From Gammaproteobacteria bacterium RIFCSPHIGHO2_12_FULL_63_22 (GTDB lineage: Bacteria; Pseudomonadota; Gammaproteobacteria; Xanthomonadales; Xanthomonadaceae), in NCBI GenBank assembly GCA_001801685.1, contig MGYJ01000094.1:1-64000 (forward strand): a DNA stretch of 64,000 bases, read 5' to 3'. The position numbers were made by a program, and so were the translations under genes. This document shows, one piece after another, positions 7,570-16,368 of the stretch. Under the pieces are notes generated by a model. The model did not search any database and had not been told where the DNA came from. It saw only the letters and a program-made list of their open reading frames with translations. Every line of letters starts with the position of its first letter. Position 1 is the first letter of the stretch.

Positions 7570-9456
7570 CTAGATGGTTACCTGCGTACCCAGCTCCACC
7601 AGCCTGTTGCCTGGAATGGAAAAGAACTCCGTGGCCGGCGTAGCGTTGCGCGACATCACCAGGAAAAGCTTGTCCCGCCACAGGGCCATGCCCTCGCCGG
7701 CAATCGCGGTCAGCGACTCGCGGCTGGCGAAAAAGGTCGTGTCCATCGCGTCGAAGGCCGGTCCCGGAATCTTCCAGTTCTTCAACGCGGCCGGCACGTC
7801 CGGATTCTCCATGTAGCCAAAACGCAGGCTCAGCCGCTGGAAGCCATGCCCCAGCTCGCTGTAGGCGATGCGCTCGCCCTCGTCGGCGCGCGGCACGTTC
7901 AAGGTTTCCACGCTCAGCAACACATTCCGTTCGTGCAATACCTTGTTGTGCTTGAGGTTGTGCAGCAACGCCGGCGGCATGTATTCGTTGGATGGCGTCA
8001 TGAAGACAGCCGTGCCCGACACCCGCGCCGGCGGGTCCACCATGATCGATTCGACGAAATGTTCGATGCGCAGGCTGTCGCGATTCACGTGCTCGCGCAC
8101 CAGGTCGCGGCCGTGTCGCCAGGTGCGCATCACGGTAAAGGCCACGATGCCCAGGGCCACCGGGAACCAGGCGCCTTCCATGAACTTCACCGCGTTCGCC
8201 GACAACAGGGCAATGTCCACCGTCAGGAACAGGATCGCCATCGGCCAGATGATGCGCGGTGATATCCGCCACTTCTGCGAGGCCAGGATGATCAGCAGGA
8301 TGGTGTCGATCAGCATGCTGCCGGTCACCGACACGCCGTAGGCCGAGGCCAGGTTGCTCGATGTCTGGAAGGTCAGCACCAGTATCATCACCAGCACCAG
8401 CAGGATGCGATTGACCCAGGGCAGGTAAACCTGGCCGATCGTTTCCGCCGAGGTATGCACCAGCACCAGGCGTGGCAGGTAGCCCAGCGATATGGCCTGG
8501 CGGGCCAACGAGAATGCGCCGGAAATCACCGCCTGCGAAGCAATGACCGTCGCCAGCGTGGCCAGCCCGATCATCGGGAACAAACCCCAGGTCGGCACCA
8601 GCGAATAGAAGGGGTTGTGCGCGGTTTCCGGGTCCGCCAGCACCATCGCGCCCTGGCCGAAATAATTCAGCAGCAAGGCCGGCAACGCGACGAAGATCCA
8701 TGCCTTCTTGATCGGTATCCGGCCGAAGTGGCCCATGTCCGCATACAGCGCTTCGCCACCGGTCACTGCCAGCACCACCGCGCCCAACGCCAACCAGGCG
8801 TGCACGCCATGATGGATGAAGAACTTGATGGCATAGACGGGATTCACCGCATACAGCACTTCGGGATTGCGCAGCACCTGCGCCCCACCCAGCAGCGCGA
8901 GGGTTACGAACCAGACCAGCATCACCGGCCCGAATATCTTGCCGACGCGGTCGGTGCCGTGGCGCTGGAAGGCGAACAACACCAGCAAGACGGCAATGGT
9001 CACGGGCACGATGTAGCGGTCCAGACCGGGCGCAGCCACCTTCAGGCCCTCCACGGCCGACAGCACCGAAATCGCCGGTGTAATCACGCTGTCGCCGAAA
9101 AAAAGCGCCGTGCCGAAGATGCCCAGCAGGCCGATGCCGTAAGTGAGTGGCGACGCAATCGGCAGGCTGCGCTGCACCACCGCCATCAGCGCCAGGATGC
9201 CGCCTTCGCCGCGGTTGTCGGCGCGCAGGATCACCATCACGTATTTCAGCGTCACCACCAGCATCATCGCCCAGAACACCAGCGACAGGATGCCGAGCAC
9301 GTTGGCGGGATCAGGTTGCAGGCCGTACTTCTCGCCGAAGGCTTCCTTCAGCGTGTACAGCGGGCTGGTGCCGATGTCGCCGAACACCACGCCGATGGCG
9401 CCCAGCACCAGCGGCCATGATTTGGGCGGCGACGTTCCCTGCGCTTGTTGGGACAT
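7570..9456 (-). CDS. kup: Low-affinity potassium transporter Kup
   Basis: Inner-membrane K+/H+ symporter of the KUP/HAK/KT family. The 628 aa protein begins with the conserved [20 protein letters not shown] segment of the first helix, followed by about twelve membrane helices with [19 protein letters not shown] and [12 protein letters not shown]. The C-terminal cytosolic part of about 170 aa contains [17 protein letters not shown]. It lies between ruvA and ruvB on the same strand, 21 bases after the ruvA stop. Transport has no known tie to recombination, so the position is probably a lineage trait. Confidence 0.95.
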   Translation of the reverse strand: MSQQAQGTSPPKSWPLVLGAIGVVFGDIGTSPLYTLKEAFGEKYGLQPDPANVLGILSLVFWAMMLVVTLKYVMVILRADNRGEGGILALMAVVQRSLPIASPLTYGIGLLGIFGTALFFGDSVITPAISVLSAVEGLKVAAPGLDRYIVPVTIAVLLVLFAFQRHGTDRVGKIFGPVMLVWFVTLALLGGAQVLRNPEVLYAVNPVYAIKFFIHHGVHAWLALGAVVLAVTGGEALYADMGHFGRIPIKKAWIFVALPALLLNYFGQGAMVLADPETAHNPFYSLVPTWGLFPMIGLATLATVIASQAVISGAFSLARQAISLGYLPRLVLVHTSAETIGQVYLPWVNRILLVLVMILVLTFQTSSNLASAYGVSVTGSMLIDTILLIILASQKWRISPRIIWPMAILFLTVDIALLSANAVKFMEGAWFPVALGIVAFTVMRTWRHGRDLVREHVNRDSLRIEHFVESIMVDPPARVSGTAVFMTPSNEYMPPALLHNLKHNKVLHERNVLLSVETLNVPRADEGERIAYSELGHGFQRLSLRFGYMENPDVPAALKNWKIPGPAFDAMDTTFFASRESLTAIAGEGMALWRDKLFLVMSRNATPATEFFSIPGNRLVELGTQVTI

Positions 9457-9477
9457 GGGTGCGGCTTCCTGCCGGCG

Positions 9478-10071
9478 TCAGCCGTTGCGGAGCATGGATT
9501 TTAGCGCTTTCCGGATGATGTCTTCGGCACTGTCGCCGGCGGCACCTTCTTTCAGCATCCTGGTGATTTCAGCAGGCTTGTAGCCCAGTTGCTGCAAGGC
9601 GACGCTCGCTTCGGCCACCGGGTCGTTGGGTACGCCCTTGCCGACGATGCTCGCCGGGCCACCGGTGAAGTCGGCAGCGCGGTCGCGCAACTCGACCACG
9701 ATGCGCTCGGCCGTCTTCTTGCCGATGCCGGGGATGCGCGTCAGCGCGACCACGTCGCCGGTCTGCACCAGTCGCGCAAAATCATCCACGCTGGCGCCGG
9801 ACAGGATGGCCAGCGCAATCTTCGCGCCTATACCCGTCACCTTCTGCACATCGCGGAACAACCTGCGTTCGATCTCGCGCATGAATCCGTACAGCGCGAC
9901 CGAGTCTTCCTTCACCGCGTGATGGGTGAACAACACCACCTCGCGACCGATCTCGGGCAGGTCGTAGAAGGTGGACATGGGCGCTTCGAGTTCATAGCCG
10001 ACGCCACCGACATCGATCATCAGCCAGGGCGGCTGCTTGTGCACCAGGATGCCTTTCAGGCGGCCGATCAT
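9478..10071 (-). CDS. ruvA: Holliday junction DNA-binding protein RuvA
   Basis: Tetrameric protein that binds four-way junctions and recruits RuvB. The start at [12 protein letters not shown] is set by family convention and by the ATGA overlap with the ruvC stop; the open frame upstream is a shadow of ruvC. The 197 aa product shows an N-terminal OB fold (1-63), two helix-hairpin-helix motifs ([15 protein letters not shown] and [19 protein letters not shown]), a flexible linker, and the C-terminal RuvB-binding domain [16 protein letters not shown]. Confidence 0.96.
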   Translation of the reverse strand: MIGRLKGILVHKQPPWLMIDVGGVGYELEAPMSTFYDLPEIGREVVLFTHHAVKEDSVALYGFMREIERRLFRDVQKVTGIGAKIALAILSGASVDDFARLVQTGDVVALTRIPGIGKKTAERIVVELRDRAADFTGGPASIVGKGVPNDPVAEASVALQQLGYKPAEITRMLKEGAAGDSAEDIIRKALKSMLRNG

Positions 10072-10589
10072 TTGCGGCTCCAGACTTCGCGGGCGGACAC
10101 GCCCATGCGTTTTGCCGTGGCGCGCACATGCGCGTGGGTAATCGCGACCGCCAGGGCATCGGCGGCGTCGGCCTGGATCTTGCCGTGCAGGTTCAACATG
10201 ACGCCGATCATATGCTGGACTTGCACCTTGTCGGCGCTGCCCTTGCCCACCACCGCCAGCTTGATCTCCTTGGCCGCGTATTCGTGCACCGGCAGGTCGC
10301 GCATCACCGCCGCGCACATCGCCGCGCCGCGGGCCTGGCCCAGCTTCAAGGCCGAATCGGGATTGCGCGCCATGAAGACCTTCTCGATCGCCACTTCGGC
10401 CGGCTGGTACTTTTCAATGATTTCGCCCAGGCCGTCCAGCAGCAGCTTCAGGCGCAGCGGAAAACTCTCGGCGTCCAGCAACTTCAGCGGCGCATGGAAG
10501 ACATGCGTCACCCGGCCACCGGCATCGCAATCGATGATGCCGACACCCGTGCGCTGCGACCCAGGATCGATCCCGAGGATTCTCGTCAT
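10068..10589 (-). CDS. ruvC: Crossover junction endodeoxyribonuclease RuvC
   Basis: Holliday junction resolvase of the RNase H-like fold. In 173 aa the acidic active-site residues are visible: Asp in [14 protein letters not shown] (about residue 8), Glu in [11 protein letters not shown] (about 69), and the pair in [15 protein letters not shown] near residue 140. It starts the ruv block, 33 bases after the yebC stop, and its stop codon overlaps ruvA. Length is typical. Confidence 0.96.
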   Translation of the reverse strand: MTRILGIDPGSQRTGVGIIDCDAGGRVTHVFHAPLKLLDAESFPLRLKLLLDGLGEIIEKYQPAEVAIEKVFMARNPDSALKLGQARGAAMCAAVMRDLPVHEYAAKEIKLAVVGKGSADKVQVQHMIGVMLNLHGKIQADAADALAVAITHAHVRATAKRMGVSAREVWSRK

Positions 10590-10622
10590 TTTGGGATCGG
10601 CCTCAGCCGGGCAGACCGCGTG

Positions 10623-11354
10623 TCACTGATACGCTTCCTGCGGAAGCTCGGCGTTGTGATACACGTTTTGCACGTCGTCCAGGTCCTCGAGCATGTCGAG
10701 CATCTTCACCACGTGCTCGGCGGTTTCGCCGGTCACGGCAATGTCATTCTCGGCGCGCATGGTCACTGCCGCCTGCTCGGGAATGAAACCACCCTTCTCC
10801 ATCGCGTCCTTCACTGCCTGGAACTGGTCCGGCGAGGTGATCACGTCGATGGCGCCGTCTTCGGGATACACCACGATGTCGTCGGCGCCGGCGTCAATCG
10901 CGGCTTCGGTGATGGCGTCTTCATTGGCGTCGGCCGGGAAACTCAGCACGCCGACCTTCTTGAACATGAAAGCGACGGAGCCATCGGTGCCGAGGTTGCC
11001 GCCGTGCTTGCTGAAGGCATGGCGCACGTCGGCCACGGTGCGCACCTTGTTCTCGGTCATGCATTCGACGATGACGGCGATGCCACCGGGGGCGTAGCCC
11101 TCGTAGCGGATTTCTTCGTAGTCCACGCCTTCCAGGCCGCCGGTGGCTTTCTTCACGGCGCGGTCGATCACGTCGCGCGACATATTCACGCCCAGCGCCT
11201 TGTCCATCGCCAGTCGCAGTCGCGGGTTGGCCTTCGGGTCGCCGCCGCCGGCGCGCGCCGCCACCGAAATTTCGCGGATCACCTTGGTAAACACCTTGCC
11301 GCGCTTGGCGTCCTGCGCGCCCTTGTGCCCGGCAATCTTCATCAACCTGCCCAT
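10623..11354 (-). CDS. yebC: YebC/TACO1-family translation or transcription regulator
   Basis: Cytosolic protein of the YebC/TACO1 family, which has been tied both to DNA-binding regulation (including RuvC promoters in some bacteria) and to relief of ribosome stalling. The 243 aa protein carries [57 protein letters not shown] and [13 protein letters not shown]. The N-terminus is unusual: where most members have AGHSKWANIKHRKGAQ, this one has [19 protein letters not shown], lacking the SKWANIKHR block. Xanthomonads have a comparably altered 'MGR' start, so this looks like a lineage trait rather than damage. It sits directly upstream of ruvC. Confidence 0.93.
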   Translation of the reverse strand: MGRLMKIAGHKGAQDAKRGKVFTKVIREISVAARAGGGDPKANPRLRLAMDKALGVNMSRDVIDRAVKKATGGLEGVDYEEIRYEGYAPGGIAVIVECMTENKVRTVADVRHAFSKHGGNLGTDGSVAFMFKKVGVLSFPADANEDAITEAAIDAGADDIVVYPEDGAIDVITSPDQFQAVKDAMEKGGFIPEQAAVTMRAENDIAVTGETAEHVVKMLDMLEDLDDVQNVYHNAELPQEAYQ

Positions 11355-11382
11355 GCATCACCCGCCTTGTGTCGTGGCGCAA

Positions 11383-12009
11383 TTATAGCCGGGCCGGCTC
11401 GAAGCTACCGGTAGCGAGGTATCGGGCCGCCAGTTCTGCCGCCTCGGCCGACACGATCAGGCCCGAATGGCTGGCGTGGATGACGACGTGCGCCTCCAGG
11501 CCCGGCAGCCGGGTCTCGCCCACGGCCACCGTGCCATCGTTGTCTTCGTTGAAACGGCCGAAAAACCGGCCCAGGCCCATCGAACGGCTACCCGCGATCA
11601 TTCCCACGGGGCGGTCCGGGGGCAATTGCCGGATGCCGGCCCGCAACAGGGGGCCGCTGCGGCCGGAGGCGAAGCCGGCGCCGTGTTCCACCAGGCCGCG
11701 CGCCGCCGCACTGCCGGCGATGGGCGAGCCGAGACAGACAATGCGCGCCTTCGGCAGGTCGGAATTGCGCTTCAGGGCTTCCAGCGCGATCAAGCCACCC
11801 AGGCTGTGGGCCAGCACATTCACGGGCTGGTCGCCATGCGCGCGCAGGCGATCACCCAGGTGCACGATCGCCTCTTCCGGGTCGCGCCACAACGTGGAGT
11901 AGGCAAACAACTCCGGCGCAAATCCACGCTTGCGCAAGCGCAAGGCCATCGGCACCAGCGCCGGCCGGCGCATCATCAATCCGTGCAGGAGGATGACCGC
12001 GGCGGCCAT
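11383..12009 (-). CDS. Alpha/beta hydrolase (PGAP1-like or triacylglycerol lipase-like)
   Basis: Small cytosolic serine hydrolase of unknown substrate. The 208 aa protein opens with the beta-strand and oxyanion segment AAAVILLHGLMMRR and has the nucleophile elbow AHSLGGLIALEALKR (Ser about residue 68). Candidate acid and His residues are in NEDNDGTVAVGET and VIHASHSGL. The short length and lack of a cap domain fit the PGAP1-like/lipase-class families. It follows aspS by six bases and is therefore probably co-transcribed with it. Function is unassigned. Confidence 0.75.
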   Translation of the reverse strand: MAAAVILLHGLMMRRPALVPMALRLRKRGFAPELFAYSTLWRDPEEAIVHLGDRLRAHGDQPVNVLAHSLGGLIALEALKRNSDLPKARIVCLGSPIAGSAAARGLVEHGAGFASGRSGPLLRAGIRQLPPDRPVGMIAGSRSMGLGRFFGRFNEDNDGTVAVGETRLPGLEAHVVIHASHSGLIVSAEAAELAARYLATGSFEPARL

Positions 12010-12015
12010 GGCCGA

Positions 12016-13776
12016 TCAGCCCGGGTCGCGAACCTTTACGTGCAGCTCTGCCAGTTGCTTGTCTGGCACCGCCGACGGCGCAGAAGTCAGCAGGCACTGC
12101 GCGGATGCCGTCTTCGGGAACGCGATCACGTCGCGGATCGAATCGGTGCCGGCCATCAAGGCCGCGATGCGGTCGATACCGAAGGCGATGCCACCGTGCG
12201 GCGGCGCGCCATAGCGCAGGGCTTCCAGCAGGAAGCCGAACTTGGCCTGCGCCTCCTCGCGGCTGATGCCCAGTAGATCGAACACCGTGCTCTGCATGTC
12301 GGAACGATGGATACGCACCGAGCCACCACCGATCTCGTTGCCGTTCAACACCATGTCGTAGCCGCGGCTGACCGCGGTGCGCGCATTGGCGGAAAGGTCC
12401 GCCACGTCGTCCACCTTGGGCGCGGTGAAGGGGTGATGCAGCGCGACGAAGCGATGCTCCTCCTCGTCGTATTCGAACATCGGGAAATCGGTGACCCACA
12501 GCGGCGCCCATCCGGTCGCGACCAGCCCGGCGTCCTTCGCCACCTTCAATCGCAGCGCACCCATGAAGTCGGAAACCGACTTCCACGGACCGGCGCCGAA
12601 AAACAGCAAGTCGCCAGTCTGCGCGTCAGTTGCCTTCAGCAGTGAAGCCAGCGTCGCATCGTCAAGGAACTTCGCGATCGGCGAGTTGACGCCCTCACGA
12701 CCCTTCGAAAGGTCTTCCACTTTCAGCCACGCCAGGCCCTTGGCGCCGTGCTTCGCCGCGTGCGCGGCGTTGTCGTCGATCTGCTTGCGGCTCAACACGG
12801 AACCACCGGGCAAGCGCAACGCAGCCACGCGGCCGTCAGGCACGTTGGCCCAATCGGTGAACACCTTGAACTCGCAAGCCTTCACCAACTCGGCCACGTC
12901 CACCAGCTCCAGCGTTATGCGCAGGTCCGGCTTGTCCGAACCAAAACGACGCATCGCCTCGGCGTAGGTCAGGCGCGGGAACGGATTGGCAAGATCCACC
13001 CCTTGCACTTCGCGGAACACATCGCGGATAAGCGTTTCGACATAGTCCTGGATATCACGCTCGGTAACGAAGGCGAACTCCATGTCGAGCTGGGTGAATT
13101 CCGGCTGGCGATCGGCGCGCAAGTCCTCGTCGCGGAAGCAGCGCGCGATCTGGTAGTAGCGGTCCATGCCGGCCATCATCAGCAACTGCTTGAACAACTG
13201 CGGCGACTGCGGCAGGGCGAAGAACTGCCCCGCATGCACGCGCGACGGCACCAGGTAATCGCGCGCGCCTTCCGGCGTGGCCTTGGTAAGGATCGGCGTC
13301 TCGATGTCCTGGAAGCCGGCGGCATCCAGGTGGCGACGCAATGCCTGCACCAGCGCGATGCGCTTGCGCATGTTCTTCTGCATGGTCGGGCTGCGCAGGT
13401 CGAGGTAGCGATATTTCAGGCGCACGTCCTCGCCAGGGTTCTCGTGCGAATAGAACGGCAGCTTGTCGGCGCGATTGAGTATCTCGATATTCGTGGCGAT
13501 TACTTCCACCTTGCCGGTGGCGATCTTGTCGTTCACGCTGTGCCGCGCGCGCACCGTGCCGGTGACGCGCAGGCAGTATTCGTAGCCGACATCCGCAGCG
13601 ACGGCAAACACGTCCGGGCTATCGGGATTGGCCACCACCTGCACGATGCCTTCGTGGTCGCGCAGGTCGATGAAGCACACACCGCCCAGGTTGCGGGCGA
13701 CGTCGGCCCAGCCACAAAGGGTGACGGTTTCGCCGACCAGGGCTTCAGTCACAAGGCCGCAAAAATGGGTACGCAT
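12016..13776 (-). CDS. aspS: Aspartyl-tRNA synthetase
   Basis: Class IIb aminoacyl-tRNA synthetase charging tRNA-Asp. The 586 aa protein has an N-terminal OB anticodon-binding domain ([20 protein letters not shown]), motif 2 around [20 protein letters not shown] and [10 protein letters not shown], the bacterial GAD insertion in the middle, and motif 3 [15 protein letters not shown] near the C-terminus. This is the long bacterial type. Whether it is discriminating cannot be told by eye. The gene is divergent from the DUF3011 pair, separated by about 180 bases. Confidence 0.97.
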   Translation of the reverse strand: MRTHFCGLVTEALVGETVTLCGWADVARNLGGVCFIDLRDHEGIVQVVANPDSPDVFAVAADVGYEYCLRVTGTVRARHSVNDKIATGKVEVIATNIEILNRADKLPFYSHENPGEDVRLKYRYLDLRSPTMQKNMRKRIALVQALRRHLDAAGFQDIETPILTKATPEGARDYLVPSRVHAGQFFALPQSPQLFKQLLMMAGMDRYYQIARCFRDEDLRADRQPEFTQLDMEFAFVTERDIQDYVETLIRDVFREVQGVDLANPFPRLTYAEAMRRFGSDKPDLRITLELVDVAELVKACEFKVFTDWANVPDGRVAALRLPGGSVLSRKQIDDNAAHAAKHGAKGLAWLKVEDLSKGREGVNSPIAKFLDDATLASLLKATDAQTGDLLFFGAGPWKSVSDFMGALRLKVAKDAGLVATGWAPLWVTDFPMFEYDEEEHRFVALHHPFTAPKVDDVADLSANARTAVSRGYDMVLNGNEIGGGSVRIHRSDMQSTVFDLLGISREEAQAKFGFLLEALRYGAPPHGGIAFGIDRIAALMAGTDSIRDVIAFPKTASAQCLLTSAPSAVPDKQLAELHVKVRDPG

Positions 13777-13850
13777 GGGGGTCTCCGGGCCGCTTGGGCC
13801 AAATCAGCCTTCTATTTTGCCAGAAACCGGCCGGGCATTAGGCATCCGTA

Positions 13851-13860
13851 CACCTAGGTG
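13851..13860. promoter_or_regulatory. Perfect 10-bp palindrome in the aspS/DUF3011 divergent gap
   Basis: CACCTAGGTG is a perfect palindrome placed between aspS (starts 13776) and the first DUF3011 gene (starts 13958). It could be an operator half-site or chance. No convincing -35/-10 pair was found around it. The gap of about 180 bases holds no other gene. Confidence 0.2.
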
Positions 13861-13957
13861 ACGGCCCGTTTAACAGGGTTTCGGCCAGTGGGTCGCCGTA
13901 CAGGCTGCCGTGCCTAGGGTGTCTCACGCATGTCCAACACTGCTCAGGAGCTTCACC

Positions 13958-14884
13958 ATGAAAAGGAATCTTCTCGCCTGCCTGCTTGTACTAGGCACCC
14001 TGCTAGGGGCCAGTCAGGTCCAGGCCCAATCCAGTACGCGCGACCAGATCAGGATGATCGAGAGCGAATACGCCCGTATCAACAATGGCCGCATCATCAG
14101 TGATGACCAGCTCGAGTTTTACCTCGACCGGTCCAACGCCGGCTGGAGCATGAACCAGATCAGCCGCGACATGACCTTGTCGCGACAGGCTTATGCCAAC
14201 CGCGCCTGGCGTCCGGCCACCGGCTGGACCGCACGCGAAGTGATCTGCTCCAGCGTGGACAATCGCTATCGCGAATGCGCCGTGCCCTTCCGCGGCACCG
14301 CCGTCATCACCCAGCAGATCTCGCAATCAGCCTGTATCGAAGGCCGCAGCTGGGGCCAGAAGCCCGGCGCCGTGTGGGTTCGCAACGGATGTCGCGCCCG
14401 CTTCGGCATCGTGCGCACCGGCAACACCGGTCCGCAGCCGGGCAACAATCGCATGGTCGTCTGCGCAAGCAACCAGGGCGCCTATCGTGAATGCAACACC
14501 GGTTTCCGTGGTCGCGTCGAGCTGGTCAATCGCTTGAACAACAGCCAGGCCTGCATCGAGGGTCGCAGCTGGGGCCAGCGTGAAGGCGTGGTATGGGTTC
14601 GCAATGGTTGCCGTGCGCAGTTCCAGTCCGTCGGCCGTCGTGGCCCGCGTGACGACTATGCCGACAACCGTAGCGACTGGCGCCGTGACGCCAACTACGG
14701 CGTTACCTGTTCCAGCATCGACAACCGTCGCCAGCTCTGCACCTGGGATCCGCGCTACGGCACGCCTCGCATCGTGCAGCGCCTGTCCTCCAACAACTGC
14801 GTCGAAGGTCGCGACTGGGGTTATGACAACCGCGGCCAGCTGTGGGTGGACGCCGGTTGCCGCGCCCGCTTCGGTTTCCGTTGA
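13958..14884 (+). CDS. Secreted DUF3011 repeat protein, copy 1
   Basis: Exported protein with three DUF3011 modules; no biochemical role is known for the family. The ATG at 13958 follows a good CAGGAG ribosome site and begins a signal peptide (MKRNLLACLLVLGTLLG, cleavage near VQAQ). A helical N-terminal part (about 28-90) precedes modules at about 94-148, 165-220 and 248-305. Each module repeats a pattern of cysteines and GRSWGQ/GRDWGY followed by W(V)xxGCRARF. Four cysteines per module suggest disulfides in the periplasm or outside. It is followed by a paralogue with the same layout. Confidence 0.85.
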   Translation: MKRNLLACLLVLGTLLGASQVQAQSSTRDQIRMIESEYARINNGRIISDDQLEFYLDRSNAGWSMNQISRDMTLSRQAYANRAWRPATGWTAREVICSSVDNRYRECAVPFRGTAVITQQISQSACIEGRSWGQKPGAVWVRNGCRARFGIVRTGNTGPQPGNNRMVVCASNQGAYRECNTGFRGRVELVNRLNNSQACIEGRSWGQREGVVWVRNGCRAQFQSVGRRGPRDDYADNRSDWRRDANYGVTCSSIDNRRQLCTWDPRYGTPRIVQRLSSNNCVEGRDWGYDNRGQLWVDAGCRARFGFR

Positions 14885-15048
14885 TCGAAATCAAGTTCGC
14901 GTCATCGTGATGTGAAGACAATGCCTTGGTACGCCGGGGCATTCTCTTTGCTGGCCTCGCAGGCCTTGAATTGGCGTATCTTCCGGAAGACGCCGGCATC
15001 GGGCCAGTCAATGGCCGACCCCAGCGTCCACAACCAAGGGGGTCACCG

Positions 15049-15987
15049 ATGTTCAAGTTCCTCGCCACTTCATTACTACTCGCCGGCTTGCTCGCGACCA
15101 GTCCGTCGCAAGCACAGGTCGGCGCCCGCGCTTACGCGCCGGAAAACATCAGCCAACTGTCAACGTCGGACCAGGTCCGCGTCATCGAAAACGAATATCG
15201 CGACCAGTCGCGCGGGCGCTCCATTCCCGACGACCAGCTCGATTTCTACCTCGACCAGGTCCGCTATTCGCGCTGGACCTTCAGCCGTATCCAGACCGAT
15301 ATCGCGACGTCATTGCGCGGCAACAGCAACTGGCGCCCGCCGGGCAGCGGCTGGAACCAACGCGAGGTCATCTGCACCAGCGTCAATCGCCAATATCGCG
15401 AATGCCGCACACCCTACAACGGTCCCGCGCGCATCACCCAGCAGATTTCGTCCACGCGCTGCGTGGAAGGCCGCAACTGGGGTTCGCGTCCGGGCCTGAT
15501 CTGGGTGGACCAGGGTTGCCGCGCGCGCTTCGCCGAAAGCAGCACGGGCTGGCCGGGCTGGGGAAGTGGCAGCGGCCAGCGCGAGGTCACCTGCGAAAGC
15601 AAGGACGAGCGCTATCGCCAGTGCAACACCGGCTTCCGCGGCCAGGCCAGACTGGTGCGCCAGCTGTCCAAGCATGCCTGCATCGAAGGCCGTAGCTGGG
15701 GCCAGGCACAGGGCATGGTGTGGGTGTCGCGCGGTTGCCGCGCACGCTTCGAAGACACCGGCTGGGCCGGTGGCAACGATGGCTATCCGGGCAATTCGGG
15801 GCAGATGGTTACCTGCGAAAGCAACGACGACCGTCGCCGCCAGTGCCCGTGGAATGAACGCTGGGGCCGTCCGCGCCTGATCCAGCAGATTTCCAAGACT
15901 GCGTGCATTGAAGGCCGCACCTGGGGCTATTCCTACAACACCCTGTGGGTGGACAACGGTTGCCGCGGCCGCTTCGGCGCCCGCTAA
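15049..15987 (+). CDS. Secreted DUF3011 repeat protein, copy 2
   Basis: Paralogue of the preceding gene: a 312 aa precursor with a signal peptide (MFKFLATSLLLAGLLATSPS, cut near SQAQ), a helical segment containing SDQVRVIENEYRDQSRGRSI, and three DUF3011 modules with GRNWGSRPGLIWVDQGCRAR, GRSWGQAQGMVWVSRGCRAR and GRTWGYSYNTLWVDNGCRGR. The start is the ATG at 15049 behind AAGGGGGT; the frame is open further upstream but lacks a signal there. The 164-base gap from copy 1 has a weak hairpin at 14920-14945, so each copy may have its own transcript. Confidence 0.85.
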   Translation: MFKFLATSLLLAGLLATSPSQAQVGARAYAPENISQLSTSDQVRVIENEYRDQSRGRSIPDDQLDFYLDQVRYSRWTFSRIQTDIATSLRGNSNWRPPGSGWNQREVICTSVNRQYRECRTPYNGPARITQQISSTRCVEGRNWGSRPGLIWVDQGCRARFAESSTGWPGWGSGSGQREVTCESKDERYRQCNTGFRGQARLVRQLSKHACIEGRSWGQAQGMVWVSRGCRARFEDTGWAGGNDGYPGNSGQMVTCESNDDRRRQCPWNERWGRPRLIQQISKTACIEGRTWGYSYNTLWVDNGCRGRFGAR

Positions 15988-15999
15988 CGCACCAATCCG

Positions 16000-16016
16000 C
16001 TAGCCGACTCGGCTAG
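16000..16016. terminator. Hairpin between convergent genes
   Basis: CTAGCCG at 16000-16006 and CGGCTAG at 16010-16016 form a 7-bp stem with a 3-base loop. It lies between the convergent DUF3011 and FmdB-type genes, and the latter's stop codon falls in the right arm. The downstream T tract on the plus strand is weak (GATGATTTTG), so termination efficiency is uncertain. Confidence 0.4.
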
Positions 16017-16348
16017 TCGGATGATTTTGCCGCAGGCTTCGATTCCGGTTTCGCCGGGGTCGCAGCCTTCGGTTCCGGCTTCGATTCAACTTTCGATTCG
16101 GTTTTTGCAGGCGCGCTGGCAGCAGGCGAATCCGCCTTGTCCACCAGGTTGCGCTTCTTGTCGCCGTCTTTCTTGAAGTCGGTCTCGTACCAACCTGCAC
16201 CGGCCAGGCGGAAACTCGGCGCGGTCAGCTGGCGGCGCACTTGCTCGGCGCCACATTCCGGACACACGGTCGGGTCGGCGTCGGACAGGCGCTGCAAGCG
16301 GTCGAACTGATGGCCGCAGCTGTCGCATTCAAAGGCATAGATCGGCAT
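16013..16348 (-). CDS. FmdB-family zinc-ribbon protein
   Basis: Small regulatory-type protein with a single zinc ribbon: MPIYAFECDSCGHQFDRLQ and CPECGAEQVRRQL supply two CxxC pairs (residues about 8-11 and 29-32). The ribbon is followed by a short conserved piece (FRLAGAGWYETDF) and a low-complexity tail of about 45 residues made of Ala, Lys, Pro, Ser and Glu. The tail length probably varies between strains. Total 111 aa. The family takes its name from a gene beside formamide use genes, but the role in this setting is unknown. It runs toward the DUF3011 pair. Confidence 0.8.
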   Translation of the reverse strand: MPIYAFECDSCGHQFDRLQRLSDADPTVCPECGAEQVRRQLTAPSFRLAGAGWYETDFKKDGDKKRNLVDKADSPAASAPAKTESKVESKPEPKAATPAKPESKPAAKSSD

Positions 16349-16368
16349 CGTGATTCCTCAAATCGGCG

